Origin: G025836975 sp048751585
Lineage (GTDB): Bacteria > Pseudomonadota > Gammaproteobacteria > Burkholderiales > Burkholderiaceae_B
Direction of reading: 5' to 3'
Length of the DNA: 64,000 nucleotides
Assembly: GCF_048751585.1 (NCBI RefSeq)
Contig: NZ_JAZHOB010000006.1
Coordinates: 1-64,000, forward strand
Shown one piece after another: positions 16,782 through 25,700 of this stretch. Numbering within the stretch: the first letter of the stretch is position 1; every line of letters starts with the position of its first letter. The notes under the pieces were generated by a model. That model was given only the letters and a program-made list of their open reading frames with translations. It did not search any database and was not told where the DNA came from. A program made the translations under genes and the position numbers.

Positions 16782-17762
16782 ATGAATTCGGTTTTCGGTT
16801 CTTTGAAAAAGGTAATGGCGGTAAGCGCCCTGACGGTAGTTTCGGGCTTGGCCTGCGCCCAGTCTTATCCGGCCAAGCCGGTTCGCTTTGTGGTGCCCTA
16901 TGTGCCGGGCGGGGCGTCCGATGTGGCTGCCCGCCTGGTCACGAAGGATATTCAGATTTCGGCGGGGCTGAATGCCATCATCGACAACAAGCCGGGGGCC
17001 GGTGCGCAGATCGGAACGCGATTCGTCGCCGACGCGGCGCCGGACGGTTATACCTTGGGTTTCTTCGACAATTCCTTCGTCATCAACCCGGCGCTTGTGG
17101 GCGATAAGCTGCCCTATGACGCCGCCAGGGACTTCAAGCCTGTGGTGGAGCTGGTGAAGATGCCTTTCATTCTCGAGGTGAACAAGGACGTCAAGGCCGA
17201 TACGCTGCAGGAATTTATCAAGCTGCTGAAGGATAACCCCGGCAAGTTCAATTTTGGCTCGGCGGGCAATGGCAGTCCCGTTCACTTTGCCATGGAGCAG
17301 TTCAGGCATGCAAGCAAGGTCGATATCACGCATATTCCCTATAAGGGAGGTGGCCCGTCGCTGGTGGGGCTGATCGGAGGGGAAACCCAAGCCACGATGG
17401 CGACCGTGGCTTCCAGCCTTCAGTACATACAGAACGGCCAGTTGAAGCCGCTCGCCGTCACGAGCTCCAAGCGCCTGCCCGAACTGCCTGACGTTCCGAC
17501 ATTTGCCGAGCTGGGTTACCCGCAAGTGGACTTCTCCTATTCCCTGGGCCTGTTCGCGCCCAAGGCTGCGCCTGATTCGGTGGTGCAGTGGCTTTCCGAT
17601 GCGTTCAACAAGGAACTGAATCGGGAAGAGGCCAAAACACGGCTCGCCAAGGCGGGTTTCCTTGTCGTTGGCGGCGTCCCGCAGGATTATCAGGCGTTCA
17701 TCGCGTCCGAAATTCCCCGCTGGAAGAAGTTCGTCGAAGAAGTGGGCGTGAAAGTGGAATGA
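16782..17762 (+). CDS. Bug/TctC-family periplasmic binding protein
   Basis: From the ATG at 16782 (preceded by GGGGGAAA) the protein is 326 residues; an upstream in-frame GTG at 16728 lacks a binding site. A signal peptide ending near LACAQ precedes the mature start SYPAKPVRFVVPYVPGGASD. The pocket blocks GAGAQIGT and APDGYTLG are present. It is a periplasmic binding protein for an unknown organic acid. The downstream cupin gene begins 14 bases after its stop, so transport and metabolism genes are paired. A tripartite operator lies about 80 bases upstream. Confidence 0.93.
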   Translation: MNSVFGSLKKVMAVSALTVVSGLACAQSYPAKPVRFVVPYVPGGASDVAARLVTKDIQISAGLNAIIDNKPGAGAQIGTRFVADAAPDGYTLGFFDNSFVINPALVGDKLPYDAARDFKPVVELVKMPFILEVNKDVKADTLQEFIKLLKDNPGKFNFGSAGNGSPVHFAMEQFRHASKVDITHIPYKGGGPSLVGLIGGETQATMATVASSLQYIQNGQLKPLAVTSSKRLPELPDVPTFAELGYPQVDFSYSLGLFAPKAAPDSVVQWLSDAFNKELNREEAKTRLAKAGFLVVGGVPQDYQAFIASEIPRWKKFVEEVGVKVE

Positions 17763-17776
17763 GCAAAGGAAGAAAC

Positions 17777-18679
17777 ATGGGAACAACCAGCCCTGGCATG
17801 ACCCCGTATCAAGAACGCTCCAGGTTCTTCAGCGTCGATAATGCCTTTAATGTGAAACTGGCGGACATCCCGCCGCATATCTTCGAAGCAGAGCGCGATG
17901 CCGCCATGGCTGCCGACGGCGCGTCTGAAGAGATCCATTGCAATCTTGGCGGCCTGGTGGGAAGCGCCGGGCCCGCCACGTCGCCGCTCATGCTCGCCTC
18001 CTATATTCGGCTTTCGGCAGCGCAGCCGCTTACGGTGCGCTACCGGGCGAGCACGGAGATCTACTGCGTCTTGAAGGGAAGCGGAAGCACACGCTTGCGG
18101 AATGAATGCATTCAATGGTCGGAGGGCGATGTCTTCGTGCTGCCGGGTGGCGCGCAGGAAGTCCATGAAGCCGCGGCGCCGGGCGGCGCCGTGCTGTGGC
18201 TGTGCACCAATGAACCGTTGCTGGCGTTCGAGAATCTATGGCCTGCGCCGGTCGACGAATCGTCCTTGCGGCCGACTCACTACACCCGCAAGATGATGGA
18301 AGAGGCCCTGGACGAGGCCATGCGGCATACTCGGCGCAATGGCAAGCAGGCGCGTTCCGTGATGTTGGGCATGGACGCCGGCGGGCGCAGTACCGTATCG
18401 CCCGCTTTTACTTTAGCTTTCAACTCGATTGCGCCGAACGATTTCCAGATGCCGCACCGCCATAATTCGGCGGCGATTTCCCTGGTGCTGAAATGTTCGG
18501 ACAGCTATTCCATGGTCGAGGATCAGAAGGTGGTCTGGTCCAGGTTTGCGACATTTCTGACGCCGGCCGGCAGCATGCATTCCCATCACAATCCGACTTC
18601 CGACGAGGCATTGCTGTTGATTGTTCAAGATGGCGGGCTGCATTATCACTGCCGCACCATGGGCTTCTCTCTCACATAG
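17777..18679 (+). CDS. Bicupin protein, gentisate-dioxygenase-like
   Basis: Two beta-barrel cupin halves are visible: STEIYCVLKGSGSTRL with GDVFVLPGGAQEVHEA in the first, and MPHRHNSAAISLVLKCSDS with FLTPAGSMHSHHNPTSDEA in the second. The histidines of the second half suit an iron site. The start at 17777 has AGGAAG upstream; an alternative ATG at 17759 overlaps the stop of the Bug gene. Gentisate 1,2-dioxygenases have the same bicupin layout, but the fit is only at fold level. The gene is probably a dioxygenase or isomerase acting on the acid bound by the Bug protein encoded before it. Confidence 0.75.
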   Translation: MGTTSPGMTPYQERSRFFSVDNAFNVKLADIPPHIFEAERDAAMAADGASEEIHCNLGGLVGSAGPATSPLMLASYIRLSAAQPLTVRYRASTEIYCVLKGSGSTRLRNECIQWSEGDVFVLPGGAQEVHEAAAPGGAVLWLCTNEPLLAFENLWPAPVDESSLRPTHYTRKMMEEALDEAMRHTRRNGKQARSVMLGMDAGGRSTVSPAFTLAFNSIAPNDFQMPHRHNSAAISLVLKCSDSYSMVEDQKVVWSRFATFLTPAGSMHSHHNPTSDEALLLIVQDGGLHYHCRTMGFSLT

Positions 18680-18727
18680 CGCGGGCTAAGCCCCTTAACG
18701 AGAGGGCGTGCGCATGGCGCTATTCGA

Positions 18728-18763
18728 CAGCGTGGGCCGCGATGGATAACGCGGCCCACGCTG
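18728..18763. terminator. Strong hairpin between convergent operons
   Basis: The inverted repeat has perfect 13-base arms (CAGCGTGGGCCGC and its complement) around a 10-base loop. It lies between the + strand cupin gene and the convergent minus-strand Bug gene and could terminate both. It has no clear T-run. Confidence 0.6.
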
Positions 18764-18790
18764 GAAGAAGCCGAGGTCCAGTGCGCAGCC

Positions 18791-19798
18791 TTACTGTTTG
18801 GCGTCGATCCCTGTGTCCTTCACAATCTTCCCCCACTTCTCGAACTCTTCCTTGATGAATGCGCCATAAGCGTCCGGGGAAGGACTGGTGGACACTTCGA
18901 CCGCGGCCGATGCCAGCGTTTGCTTGAGCTTTGGGTCCTTGACCGCTTCAAGCACCGCTTCGTGCAGTTTCCGGGTGATGTCCTTCGGCAGGTTCTTGGG
19001 GCCGATCAGGCCAATCCAGTTCACACCGACGAATACAGGCATGCCCTGTTCGCCGCTTGTCGGCAGGTCGGGAAGGAACTCCGAGCGTTTGTCGTTGGCC
19101 ATGGCGATGCCTTTCAATCCGCCGCTCTGGATATGCTTGTACACGGCGGGAAGATCCACGACGATGGCGTCGACGTGCCCCGCAAGCGTATCGGTGACGG
19201 CGGGAGCCGCGCCTTTGTACGGAATATGGATGACCTGGCCGCCCGCCTGGCTGCGGAACAATTCGATCGTCAGGTGCGGCAGGCCGCCGGTGCCGGAGGA
19301 CGCGATGCTCAGTTTGTCTTTCCGTGCCAGTTCAATCAGGCCCTTCAGATCGGTGGCCGGGACACGGGGATTCACCGCCATGGTTTCGGGTGTGATGCCG
19401 ATCAGGCTGATCGGTTGAAAGTCCTTCAGCGTGTCGTAGTTGACGTTGTCATGCGTATGGGGCGTGATGACCAGCGGACTGGCGCTGCTTACCATCAGGG
19501 TATAGCCATCCGGTTTCGAGCGGGCAATATCGTTGGTGGCGATCATGCCGGCCGCTCCGACCTTGTTCTCCACAACGACGGAGACGCCCAGTATCCTGGA
19601 TAGCGGTTCCGCGATCGCACGGGCGGTGATGTCGTTTGAGCCGCCGGGTGAGAAACCGACGATCAGCGTAATGGGCTGGCTGGGAAAGTCCGCCGCCTGC
19701 GCCGGGGCCGGCGACAGAAGCATTCCGTGCCCCAGGCTCAGGCAGGCCAGCGCTTGCAGAATGCGCCGGCGGGTAATTCGTTTGTTTTTGGATTTCAT
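18791..19798 (-). CDS. Bug/TctC-family periplasmic binding protein, Tat-like signal
   Basis: The 335-residue protein begins with a basic stretch TRRRILQALACLSLGHG, which suggests a twin-arginine-type or basic Sec signal ending near AQA, then FPSQPITLIVGFSPGGSNDI, the Bug signature, with KPDGYTLMVSS further on. AAGGAG precedes the ATG. It follows the MmgE/PrpD gene by 63 bases on the same strand and is likely co-transcribed with it, so its ligand is probably the substrate or precursor of that enzyme. Confidence 0.93.
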   Translation of the reverse strand: MKSKNKRITRRRILQALACLSLGHGMLLSPAPAQAADFPSQPITLIVGFSPGGSNDITARAIAEPLSRILGVSVVVENKVGAAGMIATNDIARSKPDGYTLMVSSASPLVITPHTHDNVNYDTLKDFQPISLIGITPETMAVNPRVPATDLKGLIELARKDKLSIASSGTGGLPHLTIELFRSQAGGQVIHIPYKGAAPAVTDTLAGHVDAIVVDLPAVYKHIQSGGLKGIAMANDKRSEFLPDLPTSGEQGMPVFVGVNWIGLIGPKNLPKDITRKLHEAVLEAVKDPKLKQTLASAAVEVSTSPSPDAYGAFIKEEFEKWGKIVKDTGIDAKQ

Positions 19799-19861
19799 AT
19801 TTATCTCCTTTGGGGGCGTCGGTGACGTGTAGGTGTGCAGCGCAGTGCCAGGCAGGTACTG

Positions 19862-21241
19862 TCAGGAAAGAGCCATAATATGTAAAAGCGCGGCCGCATC
19901 GTTTTCGTGGGGCAGGTTCGCCCATGTTGCGAATACCGCTTTTTGCTTGTCGACGCCGATGACGGGGTTGGCGAGCGCGCGGAACTTTTCGGCCAACTGA
20001 TCGGTGGTCATGGGATTGCGGGTGCTGCCGATCGCGTCGATGACCTTGGCCTCGAATCGACTGCCATCCTTCATGATCATGCGGACATTTGCCTGCGTGT
20101 CGCGCAGTTCGGGCCGTACATTGACCTCGATGCGTTCCTGAAGGGCGCAGACCCGGCTGTCCTGAATGGCAGCCAGCGTACCTTGGGCCAGGCCGGCGGA
20201 ACCGAACACGGTTGCCGCAGCTACCCAGTGGAACAGGCTTACTTGCGCTTCGAGTTCCGTTTCCGGCAAGCGGCGCCAACAAAGCTTCATTGCATCGGCG
20301 TGGGTGTCCAGTTCGATGCGTTCGATGTCTTCGGTCGTGATGGAGTGTTTCAACAGCAGCTGCAGGCATCCATCGATGGCGGGATGGATCACGATCCCGC
20401 AGGGATACGGTTTATAGGCATTGTTCAGCAGCTCGAAGCGCGACCCGAGCGACTCGGTGATTGCCGTCGCATCCGTTGCGCCGGAAAGAACGTCGAGCAG
20501 GCCATTCCGGCCATCCAGTGCAATGGATGAACATCGGAATCCGCCCTGTGCCAGGAAGGCGGCATCGATGCCGCTGCGGGCGGCGAGCCCCGGCACATAA
20601 GCGATGGCCATGCTGCCGTGCGTAGCGCGCAGCCCGCAAGCCTGGGTAGCCGCCAGGCCGATGGCCGAGACCATGGCTTCATGGTCGAGTTCCAGCAGAT
20701 GTCCTGTTGCGATCGCCGTCCCGACACCGCCGGACAGTCCGGTGATGTACCACCCCATGTGCGCCGTACCGCCGGCCTTGATGGCATTGCTCAGGCGGCA
20801 CTGCAGTTCAATGCCGGCGGCAATCGCCGCCAGCAGGCGAGTGCCCGGAACGGGCCGTCCGATCTGGGAAAGCCGGTGTGAGGCCGCCAGGCACGCCGAA
20901 GCCACGGGCGCTGTCGGATGGGTGATCGTGGCCAGATGGGTATCGTCGAAGGTATGGGCCGATGCGCTCAGGGCGCCCAGCAGGGCCGCGCTGGACATGC
21001 CGCAGCGCTCCTCACGGCCGGCTACCGGTGTATCTTTTGCCGTGTCCAAGATAGCGACGCCTTTTACGGCGGCGTCCATGGATGGCGTGGCTGCACCGCC
21101 AATCGTGCAGGCAAGGTAGTTGAGCAATGCGCGCTGGGCTTCCGTTTGGATATGCGCGGGCAATTCCTGCCAGGCATAGGTGTCCATGTAGTCGGCGATG
21201 CGCGTCGATGCCGTCGGCGAGGGGGACTGAAGTAGTGACAT
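19862..21241 (-). CDS. MmgE/PrpD family protein
   Basis: The 459-residue protein belongs to the 2-methylcitrate dehydratase / cis-aconitate decarboxylase-like family. Its N-terminal helical domain has LLNYLACTIGGAATPSMDAA, then DDTHLATITHPTAPVASACLA, and the YKPYPCGIVIHPAIDG motif lies in the small domain. Members dehydrate or decarboxylate tricarboxylates and related acids. As it is paired with a Bug receptor and not with prpB/prpC, it is more likely a specialised catabolic enzyme than part of the methylcitrate cycle. The tripartite operator at 21284-21309 lies just upstream of its start. Confidence 0.9.
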   Translation of the reverse strand: MSLLQSPSPTASTRIADYMDTYAWQELPAHIQTEAQRALLNYLACTIGGAATPSMDAAVKGVAILDTAKDTPVAGREERCGMSSAALLGALSASAHTFDDTHLATITHPTAPVASACLAASHRLSQIGRPVPGTRLLAAIAAGIELQCRLSNAIKAGGTAHMGWYITGLSGGVGTAIATGHLLELDHEAMVSAIGLAATQACGLRATHGSMAIAYVPGLAARSGIDAAFLAQGGFRCSSIALDGRNGLLDVLSGATDATAITESLGSRFELLNNAYKPYPCGIVIHPAIDGCLQLLLKHSITTEDIERIELDTHADAMKLCWRRLPETELEAQVSLFHWVAAATVFGSAGLAQGTLAAIQDSRVCALQERIEVNVRPELRDTQANVRMIMKDGSRFEAKVIDAIGSTRNPMTTDQLAEKFRALANPVIGVDKQKAVFATWANLPHENDAAALLHIMALS

Positions 21242-21283
21242 GCGGATTTGTCTCGCGGCGGCGTGAACCGCTTATTAATGGTT

Positions 21284-21309
21284 GTTCTGCTTAATAGAAC
21301 GTTTATTCT
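21284..21309. promoter_or_regulatory. Tripartite palindromic operator Y upstream of PrpD/Bug operon
   Basis: GTTCT-N7-AGAAC (21284-21300) overlaps AGAACG-x-x-x-ATTCT (21296-21309). On the reverse strand, the coding orientation of the PrpD gene, the half-site order and spacing equal those of operator X at 16675-16700. It lies 43 bases upstream of the PrpD start codon and could overlap the promoter. Confidence 0.6.
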
Positions 21310-21656
21310 ATTTAATAGGTATTCTAGGTAGACAAGTTTTTGATGTCAATGTATTTGCATTACGGCGTGGATGTGTAAGATGGATGCGGCAGTCAGCGAT
21401 CCGGCCAGGATGGAGTGGATGGTGGGCTCTCCGCCTACCGCCGATCGAATCGTTCGCTTCGACGATGGATCTTATTTTCGCTTCCCCGCCCTGCGGCGTT
21501 TGGCAATGCCACCATCCGCCAAGTGCTCGACATGACGACGGCGGTCCGAGCGCATATGGAGCCGCCTTGGCGCCGAGCAGGATGCTTATATGACGGTGGA
21601 TTCGATAGGTACCCCATTCGCCGGCGGTGGCTTGAATACCGGCTTGCGCGATCTAG

Positions 21657-22201
21657 CGCATTTTCGGTTCAAGTGTTTACAAAGCTTTATGGCCGGTAAG
21701 CGTGTGGCTCTGCTCCAGCTTATACAACCGGCGCAGTCGGTGGGCAGGGGCCGGACTTGGATCGCTGCGCCCCTTCGGGGTTCCCTTGCAGCCGCTTTGC
21801 GCCGGGGTCGGGCGCGAACTCGCCAGCCATCAGCCGCCTGTGGGCTGATGGCTGGCTCAAACATGCGCGCCCTCTTACGCCCCCGGCGCAAAGCAACTGC
21901 GGCGGCTTGCTCAAACCTCGCCCAGCCCCGGCCCACCGGCTGCGCCTTGGCAACATAGTTGACGATGAACCCCCTTAGCGATGGACGCGGTTGGCGATGA
22001 GTCATCCGCTGGGCTCGGAAGGTCCCGGCCCGCGCGGCAGGCGCGCGAAGCCGGGACGGCGCAAGACACGAGGAGCAAGGCCGGCTCCCGCCACCCGCCA
22101 CCCGGCACGCGTCAGAGAGCACCGCACACGGATCTTGAGTCACCACTGAATATCGCGCCGCCAGAACCCGCAAGCACGTATGCACCTGAACCGAAAATGC
22201 T
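21657..22201. mobile_element. 545-bp non-autonomous (MITE-like) element with terminal inverted repeats
   Basis: The ends are imperfect inverted repeats: CGCATTTTCGGTTCAAGTG on the left and CACCTGAACCGAAAATGCT on the right. The element is flanked by CTAG at 21653-21656 and at 22202-22205, a 4-bp target duplication. Removing it restores the interrupted hydrolase reading frame precisely. It contains no convincing transposase, so it must have been moved in trans. A 4-bp CTAG-type target occurs in several IS families (for example IS5-like), so the parent family is not determined. A large hairpin occupies its middle. Confidence 0.82.
21794..21894. repeat. Large nested hairpin inside the mobile element
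   Basis: Outer arms GCTTTGCGCCGGGG (21794-21807) and CCCCGGCGCAAAGC (21881-21894) are perfectly complementary. Nested inside is a second pair, GCCAGCCATCAG (21822-21833) and CTGATGGCTGGC (21845-21856). The element could form a long foldback structure, as is common in MITEs. Confidence 0.75.
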
Positions 22202-22604
22202 CTAGCCCGCTTTGGAGAAATGCTGCGAAATGGCGGCCGGTTCAATGGACGGCAGATAGTGTCCAGCGAAGTGGTGGATGATATTCGTGGCGGCGGCGAT
22301 AAAAAAGCCTTTGCCCAAGGCGGATACGATCTGCTGAAAGACTGGAGCTATCGCGACATGTGGTGGGTAACCCACAATCAGGGTGGGGCTTTCAGCGCGC
22401 GGGGCGTACATGGCCAAAGAATATATATCGATCCAGGGGCTGAAATGGTGATCGTGCGCTATGCATCGCACCCGGTGGCCGGAAACTCGGCGAATGATCC
22501 GACGACATTGCCTGCATTCGAGGCATTGGCACGCTACCTGAGTCGTCCAGTTCCGTTGAAGTAGGCTGGTGTATAAATAAGGAATACTTATCCCGGGAGC
22601 CGTC

Positions 22605-22745
22605 ATGAAACACGCTATTGCCGCACTGCCCAAAGGCACGAGTGTCCTGCATCCTGATACACCCATGACCCGGGATTACAGGATTAAGCGGCTGAACGTG
22701 CACGTGGGCGCGGATGGCCGGATCAGCAAAGTAGTGTGCGGGTAG
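22605..22745 (+). CDS. Short protein resembling the C-terminal part of peptidase inhibitor I78
   Basis: This small frame encodes 46 residues with the pattern TRDYRIKRLNVHVGADGRIS ending in VVCG, which matches the conserved C-terminal strand region of the inhibitor I78 family (TMDYRxDRLNV...G.I..V.CG). A GGGAG-type binding site lies eight bases before the ATG. Full I78 proteins are usually around 60-100 residues with an export signal, which is absent here, so it is either a compact cytoplasmic version or a truncated remnant. It sits between the hydrolase pseudogene and the end of the large PKS/NRPS gene. Confidence 0.6.
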   Translation: MKHAIAALPKGTSVLHPDTPMTRDYRIKRLNVHVGADGRISKVVCG

Positions 22746-22768
22746 GGCGCCATCCAACTCGGCGCGGT

Positions 22769-25700
22769 TTACGAATCGCCCAATTCGCCCATCAGCCGGT
22801 TCAGTTCGTCCTGCGAGAAGTCTATGGCGGTAAAGTCCGATGGCGTATAGACCGCCGACGACGATGACTCACACGCTTGCAGTATCGACATCAACTGATT
22901 CTCCAGGCGGGCGAGCAGCGCCGTGATGGTCTCCGGCGCATGGCGGGCGCCGAAACGGCAGGAGATCACCAGGCTGCCTTCTTCCAGCCAACTGTCGAAG
23001 ACCAGCAAATGGCGGCGACCGGCCTGCGGGTCGCGCTCCTGGCCGGCGCCCAGGCGCAGCAGGGCAAGTTGGCCGACCCCGAATTGCCCGATCTCGCCGA
23101 CAAAGTTGAACGACACGGCGGGCTCGGCCCGCAATGCGGGATCGCCGCCATAACGCAACAGGCCGTAGCCCATGCCATCGTCCGGTATCCGGCGCAGCGC
23201 CTCTTTGGCGGCGACCAGCCAGCCGCCCTCGTCCTGACCTGTTGTGGGGGGAAGCACCAGGGGATAACGCGTGGTGAACCACCCCACTGTGCGGGATAGG
23301 TCGATGGTCTGATCGAAAGGCTGGCGGCCATGGCCTTCCAGCTCGACGGCCAGTGCGCCGCCCGCCCAGTCGACCAGGCAGCGGCCCAGGCCCGCCAGGA
23401 CCGCTTCATGCGCACGCAAGCCAAAGACCGACGCCATGGCCGTGACGTAGCGGGACGCCGTGCCGGTGTCGATGCGAAGGCGCGCTTCCCGCACATCGCC
23501 TTCCTGATTGGCGGCCTGCTCATGGTCGATGGGGGGCATCATGGCGTCATTCGCCTGCGTGGCCACGCTCAGCCAATACGGCAGTGTGCCGGCCATGGCT
23601 TCGCGCCGCTGCGCCAGCGATTGCGCCCACCATGACCACGACGTGGAGGCTGCCGCGATGGCTTGAGGTCCCTTGGACAGCCCCGTCGCCAGGTCGTCGG
23701 CCAAAATGCCCCAGGACACCATGTCGGTCAGGCCGTGGTGGGCAACCACCACGATTCGGGTGCCCGATCGGCCAGTCCGGATGGCGCCGGCCGCAATGAT
23801 GCGGCCGGCCGCGAGGTCCAGTCCGTCCATCAACTGGTCCGCCAGCAGGTTCTCCATGACTTCAAGCTCGGCCTGCGTCGCATCGCCGGCTTCGGTGACG
23901 ATGACATCCGGCGCATACGCCGGACCTGTCTGTTGAAGCCGCTCTTCGGTCGCAGCGTTCCATTGTGTGCGCAGCGCATCGTGGCGCTTGACCATGGCCA
24001 GCATCGTTTCTTGCAATGCTGCCTGGCCGACATCCAGCGAGGTCTGGAATACGGCGCTCAGGCACCAGCGATTCCGGTTTGTCATCGGCGTTTCAAGAAA
24101 CCATTGCTGGATCGGTGTGACCGGCACCGGATGGGCAAGCGGTGTCAGGCCGGCTGCGGCCGCCTGCACCGGAACGGCCAGCTGCGCCAGCGCGCGCACG
24201 GTTGGCGCCTGGAATACCTGGGCGGGCGTCAAGGCCAGGCCCGCGGCTCTTGCACGGCCCACGATTTGTATCGCCATGATGGAGTCGCCGCCCAAGGCAA
24301 AGAAGTCGTCGTCCAGCGCCACGTCGGGACGCTGCAGGACGTCGCACCACAGCCCGCGCAGTATGTCCGTCGCTACGCCGCCGCCTGTTGGCTGCGGGGG
24401 TTCGCGGCTGTCGGCCGGCGATGCCGGGGTCGGATCCGAGGCGGTGCGCAGCAAGGCCTGCCGGTCCACCTTGCCGTTCACCGTCAGCGGCAGGGCCGGC
24501 AATACCAGAACGCGCGCAGGCACCATGGCCTTGGGCACGCGTTGCGTCAGCCAGGCGACGATGTCGTCCTGGCCGCTGTCGCCGGCGACAGCGGCGACAA
24601 GGCTGGGTTCGCGTCCCGCTGCCTGGTCGACCAGCACGGCGGCATCGCGCACGCCGGGGCAGGTTCGGATCAGTTCCGCCAGACCCGCCGGCTCGATGCG
24701 GTGGCCGCGAATCTTCACCATATCGCCGTTGCGCCCTGCGAACACGATGGTGCCGTCGGGGCGCCGGTGCCCAAGGTCGCCGGTGCGATAGCTGCGCCGT
24801 CCATCCTGATCGATCGAAAAAGGCCCTTCGGACGCCATGCCGTGGGTATAGCCCGCGGCGACCGCCGGGCCGCTGATGACGATTTCGCCCTCGCTGCCGT
24901 CTTCCAATGCGTTGCCGTCGCCGCCCAGGATGCGCACTTCATAACCGGCCAGAGGAGGCCCCACCGGGACCAACACACTGTTTTCCGCACGCAAGGCCGC
25001 CGTCGCCTCGGTCATGCATGCGCCTATGGTGGTTTCGGTCGGACCGTAGTGGTTATAGATGCGGCAGCCCACGCCCAGCGCGCGGATACGATCCACCAAT
25101 CCCCATGACAGCGCGTCGCCGCCAAGAATCAATGCATGGCGCGGCAGCAGGGCGGCCGCTTCCGGCGCATCCAGCAGCGCCGCCAGATGGGATGGAACAA
25201 TCTTCAGGGCATCCACCGGCGTTTCCGTCAGCCATTGCTGCAGGGCCACCGGGTCGCGGGCAGATTCGGCGTCGACCGCATGCAGCAGGCCGCCCGTCCA
25301 CAAGGCGCCCAGAACGGAGGTGTAGCCGAGGTCTGCCGCGAAAGAGGTCACGATGGCGAATGACATGGGAGCCGTTGCCGCCAGCCGGTCCAGCAGTGCG
25401 GTGACATAGCAGCGCATGGCGCCATGCGATATGAGCACGCCCTTGGGGCGGCCCGTGGAGCCGGAGGTGTACAGGATGTAGGCGATGTCCGTGTCGGCCA
25501 CGGTCTTGCATGGTATCGCGGCCGTGTCCCTTCGTTCAGGCTTCAGCGCTGCACGCGACCATGGCACGATGGGAATCGACGGCGCCGCGCGCTCGGCATT
25601 GGGTTCCGCGATCAGCACGCGGGCCGCGCTGTCTTGCAGGATGGCCGCGTGATGTTCATCGGGATGCTCGTCATCCAGCGGCACAAAGGTGGCGCCCAGG

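Larger units (their letters stand above)
21380..22564 (+). pseudogene. Beta-lactamase-fold serine hydrolase (6-aminohexanoate-dimer hydrolase-like), decayed
   Basis: Pieces of one gene are readable in order. They are an N-terminus with MEWMVGSPPTADRIVRFDDG (from 21380), then FGNATIRQVLDMTTAV in another frame, then EQDAYMTVDSIGTPFAGGG, and a C-terminal piece to 22564 with MLRNGGRFNGRQIVS, SYRDMWWVTHNQGGAFSARG and IYIDPGAEMVIVRYASHPVAG. This is the NylB/NylB'-like class of the beta-lactamase superfamily. The segment carrying the catalytic S-x-x-K is missing between the first two pieces, and a further deletion removes the middle. A mobile element at 21657-22201 splits the reading frame, which rejoins exactly as DLARFGEML once the element and one CTAG copy are removed. 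The gene cannot be functional. Confidence 0.85.

Noticed and set aside
21657..22201. Coding genes in the interrupting element
   Set aside because: Several overlapping open frames exist on both strands, but they stem from high GC and inverted repeats. None looks like a transposase.
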